Shown here: piece after piece, positions 1 to 8,323 of the stretch
Layout of the letters: every line of letters begins with the position of its first letter
Position numbering within the stretch: the first letter of the stretch is position 1
Source of the DNA: Bacillota bacterium
Lineage (GTDB): Bacteria > Bacillota_I > Bacilli_A > RF39 > UBA660
Direction: 5' to 3'
DNA length: 39,897 nt
Assembly (NCBI GenBank): GCA_021771185.1
Contig: JAETPN010000012.1
Span: 1-39,897, forward strand
Program-made: the position numbers and the translations under genes
The notes under the pieces: model-generated
Databases searched by the model: none
What the model was told of the DNA's origin: nothing
The model's input: the letters and a program-made list of their open reading frames with translations, nothing else

Positions 1-448
1 ATGTTCCATCTTCATTGAATCCATAGTCTACACCGTCAATATTAAATATTCCAGTTCGCATGGCTCCGCCCCAGCGACTAAAGAAATAAGTCTTTCCATT
101 AATTACTTGGAAACCTTTTTGTATCTTTCCATCTAAGACATAATAAGTATTTCCTTGATAAGTAATTAAACCATTCATCAATGTTCCATCTTCATTGAAT
201 CCATAATCGATACCATCGATATTGAAAATCCCAGTTCGCATAGCTCCACCCCAGCGACTAAAGAAATAAGTCTTTCCATTAATTACTTGGAAACCTGTTT
301 GTATTTTTCCATCTAAAGCATAATAGGTATTTCCTTGATAAGTAGATAAACCATTCATCGCCGTTCCATCTTCATTGAATCCATAATCGATACCATCGAT
401 ATTGAAAATCCCAGTTCGCATAGCTCCACCCCAGCGACTGAAGAAATA
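1..448 (-). repeat. 180-bp coding tandem repeat (about 2.5 units, continues off the left edge)
   Basis: Bases 1-180, 181-360 and 361-448 align with a period of exactly 180 bp, which is 60 codons. The second and third copies differ at only about 3 of their first 89 bases. The first and second are about 90% identical, with many silent differences. The third copy loses similarity after about 448, where the N-terminal non-repeat part of the protein begins. This is an in-frame repeat within the cell-wall-binding protein. Confidence 0.93.
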
Positions 449-634
449 AAGTTTCCCATCAAGTTCCTTAAATCCAAGATGTTTTGTACCATCCTCGTTT
501 ATATAAAATTTTTCCCCATTTAGTTCGATTAATCCTTGTTGAGCGAATGGAATTTGTTCTTCTAAAGCATCTACATGAGACAACAAAAAGAAGAAACAAC
601 ACAATCCTAAAATCAAATATTTTTTTCTTTTCAT
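1..634 (-). CDS. Secreted cell-wall-binding-repeat protein (5' part; C-terminus beyond left edge)
   Basis: The frame opens at ATG 634 and stays open to base 1, so the protein is cut by the window edge. AGGATGG lies just upstream as ribosome binding site. Residues 1-23 look like a signal peptide (MKRKK, a hydrophobic core, then VDA before LEEQ). The rest is aromatic- and Gly-rich repeats of about 20 residues with cores such as GFNEDGT, GNTYY, GKTYFFSRWGG and MRTG, typical of the choline/glucan-binding (CW_binding) families. Three such motifs make a 60-residue module. The protein is therefore exported and probably held non-covalently at the cell surface. No catalytic domain is visible, so it could be a hydrolase, an adhesin or something else. 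It lies just downstream of the polysaccharide locus but has its own promoter. Confidence 0.88.
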   Translation of the reverse strand, partial: MKRKKYLILGLCCFFFLLSHVDALEEQIPFAQQGLIELNGEKFYINEDGTKHLGFKELDGKLYFFSRWGGAMRTGIFNIDGIDYGFNEDGTAMNGLSTYQGNTYYALDGKIQTGFQVINGKTYFFSRWGGAMRTGIFNIDGIDYGFNEDGTLMNGLITYQGNTYYVLDGKIQKGFQVINGKTYFFSRWGGAMRTGIFNIDGVDYGFNEDGT

Positions 635-666
635 TTCTACCATCCTTTTTTGTCTTTTCTTGTTTT

Positions 667-695
667 ATTATATCATGGTTTTGATTATAGAACAA
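667..695 (-). promoter_or_regulatory. Promoter of the cell-wall-binding protein gene
   Basis: On the minus strand the -35 box is TTGTTC (690-695), the spacer is 17 bp and the -10 box is TATAAT (667-672). It lies about 35 bases upstream of the start at 634 and just after the terminator of the preceding gene, so this gene is a separate transcription unit. Confidence 0.72.
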
Positions 696-698
696 AGG

Positions 699-733
699 AA
701 AAAGAGAGAAATTTTAGTTTTCTCTCTTTTTCT
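699..733 (-). terminator. Intrinsic terminator of the polysaccharide operon
   Basis: The minus strand reads AAAGAGAGAAA, a short loop, then TTTCTCTCTTT and further Ts. The stem overlaps the stop codon of the glycosyltransferase gene ending at 714. It is A/T-rich but of the right shape, and it marks the 3' end of the locus. Confidence 0.6.
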
Positions 734-1616
734 TACCTTTTTTCTTCAAATAACGTAAATAAAAATAAAATATAACTCCACCTGGTACTCCTAAAAGAGC
801 CATACCATGATATGGTGTCTGGTGATAAATTTTCCTCAAAGAATCTTTAGCTAACAAAGAAAAACCTGTATATAAAATACTATTTTTTAATCGTATCGCA
901 AATTTAAAACGAGGATGTAAAAATACTTTGGCATTCTCACGAGCTCCTTTTGGGCAACGAATACGGGCATGTAAACAACTCTTAGATAAGCCATCTTCTA
1001 AATATTCACAAATGCAAATAGGTTCATTAATATAAAAGGTTTGATAATCAAGAGCCATTTGATTCCATACCACTGCCTCACTTAAAAAGCTCTCTTCAAG
1101 GAAGACAGGAAAAGTATACTTTTGTAAAATTTTTGTTCGATAGACTTCAGCCATATCTCCTAAATTTCCTTGATTATAACGAAAATCAATATTATCAGAT
1201 AATATTTCAGTTCCTTGATAACGTTTTCCAATAATTTCACCTGTAGGATATTGCTTTAAAAACGTACAACTACACACTTTTGGATTATTTTCTACCTTTG
1301 ACCAATATTTGTTTATTTTTTCTAAAGCATCGTCTGTAAGATAATCATCACTATCTAAAATCATTAAGTACTCTCCATGAGCTTTTTTTATTCCAAGATT
1401 TAATGCTGTATGCTTCCCACCATTTTTCTTATAAAAATAACGAATATGAAGTTTTTGTTCGGCCTGAAATGCTTCTATAATTTCTTTCGTATGATCCGTA
1501 GAACCATCATCAATAACCAACCATTCCATTTCTACATTTTTTTGGCGAATGAGACTATCATATACTTTTTTAATGATATAACCTCGATTATAGGTTGGGG
1601 TTAATATAGTAATCAT
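714..1616 (-). CDS. GT2 family glycosyltransferase
   Basis: A 300-residue GT-A fold enzyme. TPTYNRGY lies near residue 6, the nucleotide-binding VIDDGSTD near 35 and the metal-binding DSDDYL near 92. A hydrophobic stretch near residue 275 followed by a Lys/Arg-rich tail suggests membrane anchoring on the cytoplasmic side. It should transfer one sugar from an activated donor to the polysaccharide intermediate; donor and linkage cannot be read. It shares a C-terminal C(E/D)Y(L/M)EDG motif with the GT2 at 13839, so the two probably form one subfamily. The start overlaps the upstream gene by 4 bp. It is the last gene of the operon. Confidence 0.88.
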   Translation of the reverse strand: MITILTPTYNRGYIIKKVYDSLIRQKNVEMEWLVIDDGSTDHTKEIIEAFQAEQKLHIRYFYKKNGGKHTALNLGIKKAHGEYLMILDSDDYLTDDALEKINKYWSKVENNPKVCSCTFLKQYPTGEIIGKRYQGTEILSDNIDFRYNQGNLGDMAEVYRTKILQKYTFPVFLEESFLSEAVVWNQMALDYQTFYINEPICICEYLEDGLSKSCLHARIRCPKGARENAKVFLHPRFKFAIRLKNSILYTGFSLLAKDSLRKIYHQTPYHGMALLGVPGGVIFYFYLRYLKKKGKKKREN

Positions 1617-2725
1617 TTAATTTCCTCCTCATATTTATCATAAAGATTTTCTAGAGTACATATAGATCTTTTTATAGAAAAATCAGTATTTAATAAAATT
1701 TTTTGATATGAAAGACGATCCCTAGATAAACTTAATTGACTCATTTTATTCACCCAAATAAGAATATCTGTAATGGGCAAAAAGGAAATACGATCAGTAA
1801 GCTGACATTCTTTACTTACTTGATCCGAAGATAGAATACAAATACCACTTGCTTGCGCTTCAACTAAAGTAAGAGGAAGCCCTTCATATAAAGAAGGAAA
1901 CAACATAACATCTGCACCGCTTAGAAGTGCTTTAATATCCTGGCGTACACCTGTAAAAAAGACATGCCCCTGTAAATGATGTTCTTCTACATATTGTTCC
2001 ATTTTTGATTTTAAAACACCATCCCCTACCAATAAAAGTTTAGCATGGGAATCTTTTTTTAAATAAGCCTTAAAAGTCTTTAATAAAAAAATATGATTTT
2101 TTGGAAGGGTAAAAGTACCAATATGTAAAAAAACGCGTTCATTACCAAAACCAAATTCTTTACGAATTTGATTCCGTAATTTTGGATCATAGGCAAAATT
2201 TTCTATATCAATCGCATTAGGTAAGATCGTATAATCTTTTTGTTCTATTACCTGGGTCGAAAATAGATGATCTAATACTGTTGTGGAACAAGCAATAAAA
2301 TTATTTGCCAAAGAGGAAATGCGCTTTCTAGCATATAAATTATTATATAGTTTTAAATATTTTAAAAACTGACGATTAATACCATGATTGTGTACAATTC
2401 GATTAGGAATACCTACTTTTTTGGCACATTTTAACGGATAAAAATAAGTAATTCCTTGATGAATATGAATGGCATCAAAATGGTGTGTAGTTAAGATTTT
2501 TTTTACTTCTCTATGATTTTTAAAAGGATTAGGACGCTGTGGGGCCACTCGATAAATTTTACCACCTAAAGAAGCAATCTCATCTTCAAAGAAAACGGGT
2601 TTAGGATCATGAATCATGAAATCAAATTGATATTTTGTTCGATCCAAATGTCGGTAATAGTTCATAATCATTGTTTCCATTCCACCAGCATTCATACTTG
2701 ATACAACATGTAATATTCTTTTCAT
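1613..2725 (-). CDS. GT4 family glycosyltransferase
   Basis: 370 residues of GT-B fold. The N-terminal domain begins HVVSSMNAGGMETMI, the glycine-rich start of GT4 enzymes. The C-terminal donor-binding domain carries LHIGTFTLPKNH and the typical LFPSLYEGLPLTLVEAQASG with its conserved E-x7-E. It resembles EpsF/CapM-type retaining transferases of exopolysaccharide clusters. A clear AGGAG precedes the ATG at 2725, and a 4-bp overlap couples it to the GT2 downstream. The sugar donor is unknown. Confidence 0.9.
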   Translation of the reverse strand: MKRILHVVSSMNAGGMETMIMNYYRHLDRTKYQFDFMIHDPKPVFFEDEIASLGGKIYRVAPQRPNPFKNHREVKKILTTHHFDAIHIHQGITYFYPLKCAKKVGIPNRIVHNHGINRQFLKYLKLYNNLYARKRISSLANNFIACSTTVLDHLFSTQVIEQKDYTILPNAIDIENFAYDPKLRNQIRKEFGFGNERVFLHIGTFTLPKNHIFLLKTFKAYLKKDSHAKLLLVGDGVLKSKMEQYVEEHHLQGHVFFTGVRQDIKALLSGADVMLFPSLYEGLPLTLVEAQASGICILSSDQVSKECQLTDRISFLPITDILIWVNKMSQLSLSRDRLSYQKILLNTDFSIKRSICTLENLYDKYEEEIK

Positions 2726-2733
2726 GAAATCTC

Positions 2734-3756
2734 CTACTTTCCTTGATAAATATTTTGAATTGTTTGAATATAATGTTTCATATCTATATAAGGTTCAATT
2801 AAAGACTGACAATCCTCCTGAATTTCCTGGGGTGTTTTTTTAAAAACTCTATCTATTGCTTTCATATAATCTTCTTGTGTTTGGCAAAGATACTCTGGAT
2901 GTTTTTCAAACATTTTAGATAGCCCCCCTACCCCACTATTAATAACTGGAACATTCAAAATCATACATTCAATCACAGACATTGGCAATCCTTCGGTAGT
3001 AGAAGGAAGAATATTAACCTTTGCCTGTTTTAAATAAGGGAAAGGATTTTCTTGAAATCCAATTAAATCAATAACTTGATCTAATCCCTCTTTTTTTATT
3101 TTTTGTTGGCAAGCTTCATACAACTCACCGTGGCCAATCATACAAGCGCGAAGTGTAGGATATTTTAGAACCATTTTTTTAACAAGTTCAATAAAAAATA
3201 AGGGTTGTTTTAGAGGAATAAGGCGTCCTAAAAAGGTAAGATCATAGATAGGAGTCTCAAATTCCTGACTTCGCTCAAGTACTTTCTTAGCATCAACAAC
3301 ATTAGGTAAAACAGTCACTTTATGTTGAATATGGGAATAGAAAACCGTTCCCTCTAAAATTTCATTAGAAACAACAATCACATGCTTAAACTTTCTTGAA
3401 ATCAAACGATACATAAAAGAATAAGGATTCCATGATTTTAAAAAATCTGGATTACAATGCAAATGAGAAATAACCTCTACTTTCTTCGAAAGAAAGGAAG
3501 CCGCAAAACTACATTTAAAGTCGTGGGCATGGATAATATCAATCTGATACTGTTTCACAATCTTTTTTAAGGAAGAAATTTTTTGATCCCATGGAATAAA
3601 ATTTACACCTTGTTCCTTTAAAGAATCCTGAATAGGTCCTATAGGACTACAATAAAAAGCTGGGCCCTTGTTGTTTTTTATGATTGTACAAGCAACATTC
3701 TCTGCACCAGAATAGCGATTACTAGCTAATAAATGTAGAACACGTAGTTGTTTCAT
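2734..3756 (-). CDS. GT4 family glycosyltransferase
   Basis: 340 residues. It begins LRVLHLLASNRYSGAENVA, as GT4 acceptor domains do. The donor domain shows FLGRLIPLKQP and LPSTTEGLPMSVIECMILNVPV with the E-x7-E pair. The ATG at 3756 has AGAGGTG seven bases upstream, so the start is sound although it lies 35 bp inside the upstream flippase gene. This is the longest overlap in the locus and suggests translational coupling between flippase and transferase. Role: addition of a sugar to the lipid-linked intermediate. Confidence 0.9.
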   Translation of the reverse strand: MKQLRVLHLLASNRYSGAENVACTIIKNNKGPAFYCSPIGPIQDSLKEQGVNFIPWDQKISSLKKIVKQYQIDIIHAHDFKCSFAASFLSKKVEVISHLHCNPDFLKSWNPYSFMYRLISRKFKHVIVVSNEILEGTVFYSHIQHKVTVLPNVVDAKKVLERSQEFETPIYDLTFLGRLIPLKQPLFFIELVKKMVLKYPTLRACMIGHGELYEACQQKIKKEGLDQVIDLIGFQENPFPYLKQAKVNILPSTTEGLPMSVIECMILNVPVINSGVGGLSKMFEKHPEYLCQTQEDYMKAIDRVFKKTPQEIQEDCQSLIEPYIDMKHYIQTIQNIYQGK

Positions 3757-4966
3757 TTTGTTTCACCTCTTTCTTTTGAAATAAGAAAACGATCATATAA
3801 AGAGTAAATCGTATCATCACAATCAATAAATAAGCTAAGGCTCCCCCATAAATACCCATATTGGATACCAAGGGTTCTCCAAAAAAGAATGCACAAATAC
3901 AAACTATCATATTTAATATTACTTGAATATTAATCTTACGCATAGCTACAAAAACTGTCGATAAAATCGCTGTAACAGTATAAAAAATAGATCCAACTAT
4001 AATCAACATTAACTCTGTTTTATAAGAACTTAAATCTAAGCCATAGACAAGATTAAAGACTGGTATTCCTAGCAGATAGGCACCTCCTAAAGCAAATAAC
4101 CCAATGCCAAAAATAATCAAAATAATTTTAAATATTAATTGACGCACTGCTTTATATTTCTGATCATTATATAATTGAGCAATATCTACTAATAAAGGAT
4201 TCATAATAAAATTGCCTATTAACAACATCACCGTTGCTGGCATAATGATAATACCAAATAAAGCTTGAATATCTGAAGTGAGAAATTTATCAATCGCATA
4301 TTTTGGTACATTAATCAAATAATTTGTTGTAAATGTTAAAATACAAATCATCAAATTGGCCATAAAATATTTTTTGATATCATCAAAGAAAAATTTAGTT
4401 TTCCATCGTTCGCATTTTCTGGCTTGATATCGCTCTAAAAAAATTACAAAAAATAAATTGACACCAACTAACGCTAATACAGCACCTAACAAACTATGAA
4501 ACTGGCTAATAATAATATAGAATAACACAACATTCAAAATAGATTTAAAAAATTGAAATTGTCCTACTTTATATAACAGATGATTTTTTTGAAGAACACC
4601 ATAATAAACATCACTAACTTCTTCTAGATATTTAAAAATGCAAAGAAGAAAAATAATAGTACTTTTATATAATGAATAATCTTTAGAAAATAAATAAGTC
4701 AACATAATTAAAAGTGTCGTAATAACTGTTGAATAACGACATAAAATATAAGAAAATGTATGAATTTCATTTTTGGTATCCGTTACTTGATAAGTACGAC
4801 CTCCAAAAGATGCTAGCGTAACACTGTTGCATGCTAAAGCAAAAGCAATGGTATAAAGTCCTGTTTCTGCGAGATTACTACATCTAGTTAATATAATAGT
4901 ATAAAAGAGCGAAGTAACCGCAATGGTAAAACTTCCTATTGTATTCCAAATAATATTTTTTTTCAT
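3722..4966 (-). CDS. Wzx-type oligosaccharide flippase (MOP superfamily)
   Basis: A 414-residue, almost wholly hydrophobic protein. It has about a dozen predicted membrane helices and opens with NTIGSFTIAVTSLFYTIILTR, the usual start of the polysaccharide-biosynthesis (Wzx/RfbX) family. It should move undecaprenyl-linked repeat units across the membrane. The length is usual for the family. The stop of the upstream GT4 directly abuts the ATG (TAA ATG). Its presence means the locus encodes flippase-dependent export in addition to the ABC exporter at 12.2-13.7 kb. Confidence 0.88.
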   Translation of the reverse strand: MKKNIIWNTIGSFTIAVTSLFYTIILTRCSNLAETGLYTIAFALACNSVTLASFGGRTYQVTDTKNEIHTFSYILCRYSTVITTLLIMLTYLFSKDYSLYKSTIIFLLCIFKYLEEVSDVYYGVLQKNHLLYKVGQFQFFKSILNVVLFYIIISQFHSLLGAVLALVGVNLFFVIFLERYQARKCERWKTKFFFDDIKKYFMANLMICILTFTTNYLINVPKYAIDKFLTSDIQALFGIIIMPATVMLLIGNFIMNPLLVDIAQLYNDQKYKAVRQLIFKIILIIFGIGLFALGGAYLLGIPVFNLVYGLDLSSYKTELMLIIVGSIFYTVTAILSTVFVAMRKINIQVILNMIVCICAFFFGEPLVSNMGIYGGALAYLLIVMIRFTLYMIVFLFQKKEVKQNETTTCSTFIS

Positions 4967-6079
4967 TTACTTCACTTCCATATCTTTGATGATTTGTTTT
5001 GCTGTATGTTCCCATGAAAATTTTTCATAAACTGTCTGTTTTAAACGTTGAGCGAACACTTCACGTAAGCTTTGATCTCTTTTCATTTCTTTCATGGCTT
5101 GATATAAATCTTCACTTGTTGGCTCTACAATTAAACCATTCTCTCTATTTTTAATAATTTCTTTAATTCCGCCTTGATCTGTTCCTATGGTCATACATTC
5201 CATCATCCCAGCTTCTAATATTGAAGAAGGTAATCCTTCTGGCCAAAGTGGAGGATATAAAAACACATCACTTTGTGCAAGTTCTTCCAACACTTCATCA
5301 CTACTAATACGCCCTAGAAATGTAATATGTGTATCCTGATACTTTTTTTGATATTCATTTAATTTAGGTCCATCACCGGCAATTGTCAAATAAATATTGT
5401 CCTCTGTTTTTCTTAATTTCATAAAAGCTTCAAGAATATTGTCTACACCTTTTTGACGAATTAAACGTCCTGCAAAAAAATAACGAGTTCCGTCGTGATA
5501 TTTTTTTTGTGGTAACATTTGATCTGTATTAATAGAATTATACCACGTTCCTTTAGCCTGAATACCAAATTGAATTAACCAATCACTACAAGCCTGTGAT
5601 ACTCCATAAAAACCCTTCACTTTCTTTTTGATTTTCCATGTTAAAAAATCTTCATAACGATTTGCAAAAAAATCTATCAATGGATGATCTAAGGTCACAT
5701 ACTTAGAACCATGTTCAATCAAATAAGCAGGAATACCCCTTTTTTTTGCATAATTTGCTCCAATATGAGAAGTTAAATGAAAACGAGTATTTACAATCAC
5801 ACGGCAAATGTCCATTGTATCTAATTCAGCCATGAGCTTTTTGTACTCCCTATTTTTTCTAGGTATTGGATAACGGTTTTTAAAAAGCGAATATATTGGT
5901 AATCGTAAAATAGTTATACCATTCTTCTCTTCTCTTTTAGGTTTATTCGCATAATTCGCACTAATTAAAATAGGATGATAACCCATTTTTACAAGTTGAT
6001 GCGCTAAACGATCTGTATAGGTTTCAATCCCTCCAACATGGGGATAATAATATCCTGAAAATATAGCAATACCATTCAC
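4967..6079 (-). CDS. GT4 family glycosyltransferase (GTG start)
   Basis: 370 residues. The acceptor domain begins IFSGYYYPHVGGIETYTDRL and the donor domain contains YFFAGRLIRQKGVDNILEAF and LYPPLWPEGLPSSILEAGMM, both standard GT4 signatures. The start is GTG at 6079 with AGGTG eight bases upstream, overlapping the TGA of the DUF2304 gene by 4 bp (GTGA). It is probably a retaining hexosyltransferase of the polysaccharide pathway; the substrate is not determinable. Confidence 0.9.
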   Translation of the reverse strand: MNGIAIFSGYYYPHVGGIETYTDRLAHQLVKMGYHPILISANYANKPKREEKNGITILRLPIYSLFKNRYPIPRKNREYKKLMAELDTMDICRVIVNTRFHLTSHIGANYAKKRGIPAYLIEHGSKYVTLDHPLIDFFANRYEDFLTWKIKKKVKGFYGVSQACSDWLIQFGIQAKGTWYNSINTDQMLPQKKYHDGTRYFFAGRLIRQKGVDNILEAFMKLRKTEDNIYLTIAGDGPKLNEYQKKYQDTHITFLGRISSDEVLEELAQSDVFLYPPLWPEGLPSSILEAGMMECMTIGTDQGGIKEIIKNRENGLIVEPTSEDLYQAMKEMKRDQSLREVFAQRLKQTVYEKFSWEHTAKQIIKDMEVK

Positions 6080-6417
6080 TTCTTATGCACCTCATTTTTT
6101 AACATCGAGACTTCCTGAATTAATAATGTAATTTTCTTTTTTTGACCAGAGGTAATAATGGTTAAAGCCATAGTTAAAAATAGTAATAAGGTAATCAAAA
6201 TGCCAATAATTAAATTAGAAATCGTTGCAAAACCCAATAAATCGGCAAAAAAATCCATGGCAAAAGGAATGATAGCTACTAAAACAATAATAACAGAACA
6301 AAAATACCATAATAAAGAGTATTTGATTGGAATACGTCCCTTACGTAAGACAATAGTTGTCACAACACCTAAAACAATTGCAAATAAAAGTAATGATATA
6401 CGTAATGTCCATGTCAT
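6076..6417 (-). CDS. DUF2304-family small membrane protein
   Basis: 113 residues with three hydrophobic segments (about 5-25, 35-55 and 68-92) and a charged C-terminal coiled tail (KKKITLLIQEVSMLKNEV). Size, topology and its place directly after a DPM1-like GT2 match DUF2304 proteins, which commonly accompany polyprenyl-phosphate glycosyltransferases and are thought to help anchor or assist them. GGAGG precedes the ATG. It overlaps the neighbours on both sides (1 bp and 4 bp). The family is well supported; the biochemical role is inferred from context. Confidence 0.8.
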   Translation of the reverse strand: MTWTLRISLLLFAIVLGVVTTIVLRKGRIPIKYSLLWYFCSVIIVLVAIIPFAMDFFADLLGFATISNLIIGILITLLLFLTMALTIITSGQKKKITLLIQEVSMLKNEVHKK

Positions 6418-7139
6418 TATTTATACCTCCTAACACCGACCATTAAAATCGACAATAATACATTGATCATATAATAGGCATTTTTCCAACTACGGATAGA
6501 TGAAATTCCCCCTTTACGCTCATTCATCGCTACAGGAACTTCCATAACCTGATAACCTTTTTTTAATATTTCCGTTGTAGTTATTGGTTCTGGATACTCT
6601 AAAGGATAGTTATGTGCAAACTCTTTAATAATTTGAGTGTCACTAGCTCGCATACCAGAAGTTGTATCATATATTCTCTTGTGTGTAACCAATTTCATCA
6701 TCAGCGAAATAAGTCGAATGCCTATTTGACGAGCTTTTGTAGATTGAAATTTACTCATTGATTTATCAATAAAACGGGATCCTATAACAAAATTAGCTTT
6801 TCCAGATACAATAGGTTCAACTAATGCTGATACAAATTCAATATTATGTTGTCCATCTCCATCAAATTGAATCGCAATGTCATAACCATGTTCATAAGCA
6901 TATTTATAACCTGTTTGAACAGCCCCTCCAATACCTAAATTATGAACTAAAGTAACATAAGTAATATGATGATCCAATAAAATCTGTTCTGTTTGATCTG
7001 TTGATCCATCATTAATAACTAAAACATCATAATTTGTCTTATTTTTTTCATTATAACTCACAATACTTTGATAAACTTTCAAAATACTTTCTTCCTCATT
7101 ATACGCAGGAATAACAATTAAAATCTTCTTTTTTTTCAT
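6417..7139 (-). CDS. DPM1-like GT2 glycosyltransferase (polyprenyl-phosphate sugar transferase type)
   Basis: 240 residues. It carries VIPAYNEEESI, VINDGSTDQT, a QFDGDGQH metal site and VIGSRF, the signature set of the DPM/DPG-synthase-like GT2 subfamily. Its likely reaction is transfer of a hexose from a nucleotide sugar to undecaprenyl phosphate, giving a membrane donor for an outward-facing GT-C enzyme. The membrane-bound GT-C-like protein at 8324-10477 is an obvious candidate user, which is inference. It is the first gene after a terminator-promoter pair, so it opens the downstream transcription unit. Confidence 0.85.
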   Translation of the reverse strand: MKKKKILIVIPAYNEEESILKVYQSIVSYNEKNKTNYDVLVINDGSTDQTEQILLDHHITYVTLVHNLGIGGAVQTGYKYAYEHGYDIAIQFDGDGQHNIEFVSALVEPIVSGKANFVIGSRFIDKSMSKFQSTKARQIGIRLISLMMKLVTHKRIYDTTSGMRASDTQIIKEFAHNYPLEYPEPITTTEILKKGYQVMEVPVAMNERKGGISSIRSWKNAYYMINVLLSILMVGVRRYK

Positions 7140-7158
7140 ACCTATACTCCTTTATTTT

Positions 7159-7187
7159 ATTATACATGATTATCATTTTATAGTAAA
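7159..7187 (-). promoter_or_regulatory. Internal promoter for the 714-7139 unit
   Basis: On the minus strand the boxes are TTTACT (7182-7187) and TATAAT (7159-7164) with a 17-bp spacer. It follows directly after a terminator hairpin and lies about 20 bases before the GT2 start at 7139, so the last seven genes of the locus can be expressed independently of the upstream ones. Confidence 0.7.
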
Positions 7188-7211
7188 GAAAAAAGGAGTT
7201 ATTCCCCTTTT
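7188..7211 (-). terminator. Intrinsic terminator inside the polysaccharide locus
   Basis: On the minus strand AAAAGGGG (7211-7204) pairs with CTCCTTTT (7198-7191), one G-U included, around loop AATAA, followed by a short T run. The stem contains the last codons and the stop of the pyruvyl transferase gene. Confidence 0.65.
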
Positions 7212-8311
7212 CTACCTAATATTTTTTTAAATTTTTCAGTCATTTGATAAGACCTAGAATAATAAATACGATCTAATTCAGTCTGCAATTTAAAACAATT
7301 CTTTTCATTATTTTGCATCCTTTGATATTGATCAACAATCGTTTTAACTAATATTTCTTTTTGATTTTCTCTCGTCTTTTCTAACCATGCAATATATTCC
7401 TTATCAGATACTTTTTTTAATGGTTTTTGTTGAACAAATTGTTCACACTCATCAATTAATTTTTTACGATATTTTAAATATTTTTTAGGATTTTTTTTAG
7501 GTTTATCAAAATTATATAATGATTTACCAGATAAAAGATTATCTACAGTTGTTGTATGAACAAAATCATAATAAGTTTCTAATCTTCCTTTATATAACGG
7601 ATCATCATGTTCAATTAATAATACTGGAGTTTCTAACCCTAAGCAAGGTAAAGCTACATGTAAACGACTGGTGATTACCATTTTTGCTTGATGATATTTT
7701 TCTAAAAGTTCTTCTGCTCTTTTTAAACGAATTTCTACAGGTGCTTCACACTCTTCTTTAGTCATTGTGTGTGTTAAAGAAATCACCTCAGCATTACTAT
7801 GAGCTTTCACATAATCTACAACTTCCGGATCTACATCGACTGCGTAGATAATATTCTTTATATCTTTCTTTATCCCTAGGGATAAAGTTGTCGTTAGACA
7901 ACTTGAAAAGTAACACGGAATATCTAATTTTTTCATCATCTGTTCAGTATGATGATCACGACACCCTACAGGCCCATTTTCCTTAAAAAAGTCAGCTTCA
8001 TTTATTTGCAATACCTTTTCCCATTCCACCTTAGATGTCCACCCAGAGATCATCATATTATCTGTGAAATGCATAGATAATAATTTAGGTTCAATAAATG
8101 GTGTTGGTGGCCAATGCTCTGCTTGATGAAAAAACCATCCATTCATAATTACTTTTACCTTCTCATTGTTTTTAGAAACGAACTGATCTAAAGCTTCACG
8201 TTCAATAATGTAATCTACCTGAGGAAGGAAACGCTTAGCAGCTAATAATTGAATATCATCGCCAATATTAGAAGTTCCACGATAAAACAAAACGCCATAA
8301 CTATTTTTCAT
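7199..8311 (-). CDS. Polysaccharide pyruvyl transferase family protein
   Basis: 370 residues. The N-terminus GVLFYRGTSNIGDDIQLLAA and the later MVITSRLHVALPCLGLETPVLLIEHDD are the two recognisable blocks of the PS_pyruv_trans family (CsaB/WcaK type, GT-B-like fold). The usual reaction is transfer of a pyruvate ketal from phosphoenolpyruvate to a sugar, adding negative charge. In other Gram-positive bacteria such ketals can be ligands for SLH-domain proteins. No SLH domain is visible here. A strong GGAGG precedes the ATG. Confidence 0.8.
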   Translation of the reverse strand: MKNSYGVLFYRGTSNIGDDIQLLAAKRFLPQVDYIIEREALDQFVSKNNEKVKVIMNGWFFHQAEHWPPTPFIEPKLLSMHFTDNMMISGWTSKVEWEKVLQINEADFFKENGPVGCRDHHTEQMMKKLDIPCYFSSCLTTTLSLGIKKDIKNIIYAVDVDPEVVDYVKAHSNAEVISLTHTMTKEECEAPVEIRLKRAEELLEKYHQAKMVITSRLHVALPCLGLETPVLLIEHDDPLYKGRLETYYDFVHTTTVDNLLSGKSLYNFDKPKKNPKKYLKYRKKLIDECEQFVQQKPLKKVSDKEYIAWLEKTRENQKEILVKTIVDQYQRMQNNEKNCFKLQTELDRIYYSRSYQMTEKFKKILGRKGE

Positions 8312-8323
8312 ACAAATTTCCTC

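Noticed and set aside
1..448. CRISPR-like periodic repeat
   Set aside because: The 180-bp units are contiguous, in frame and code for cell-wall-binding modules; there are no short repeats with unique spacers.
484..684. ORFs on both strands at about 468-695
   Set aside because: They are shadows of the signal-peptide region of the cell-wall-binding protein, whose own frame runs off the window edge and carries clear repeats.
6158..6433. 91-codon plus-strand ORF opposite the DUF2304 gene
   Set aside because: It is antisense to a well-supported gene, without a ribosome binding site or family-like sequence.
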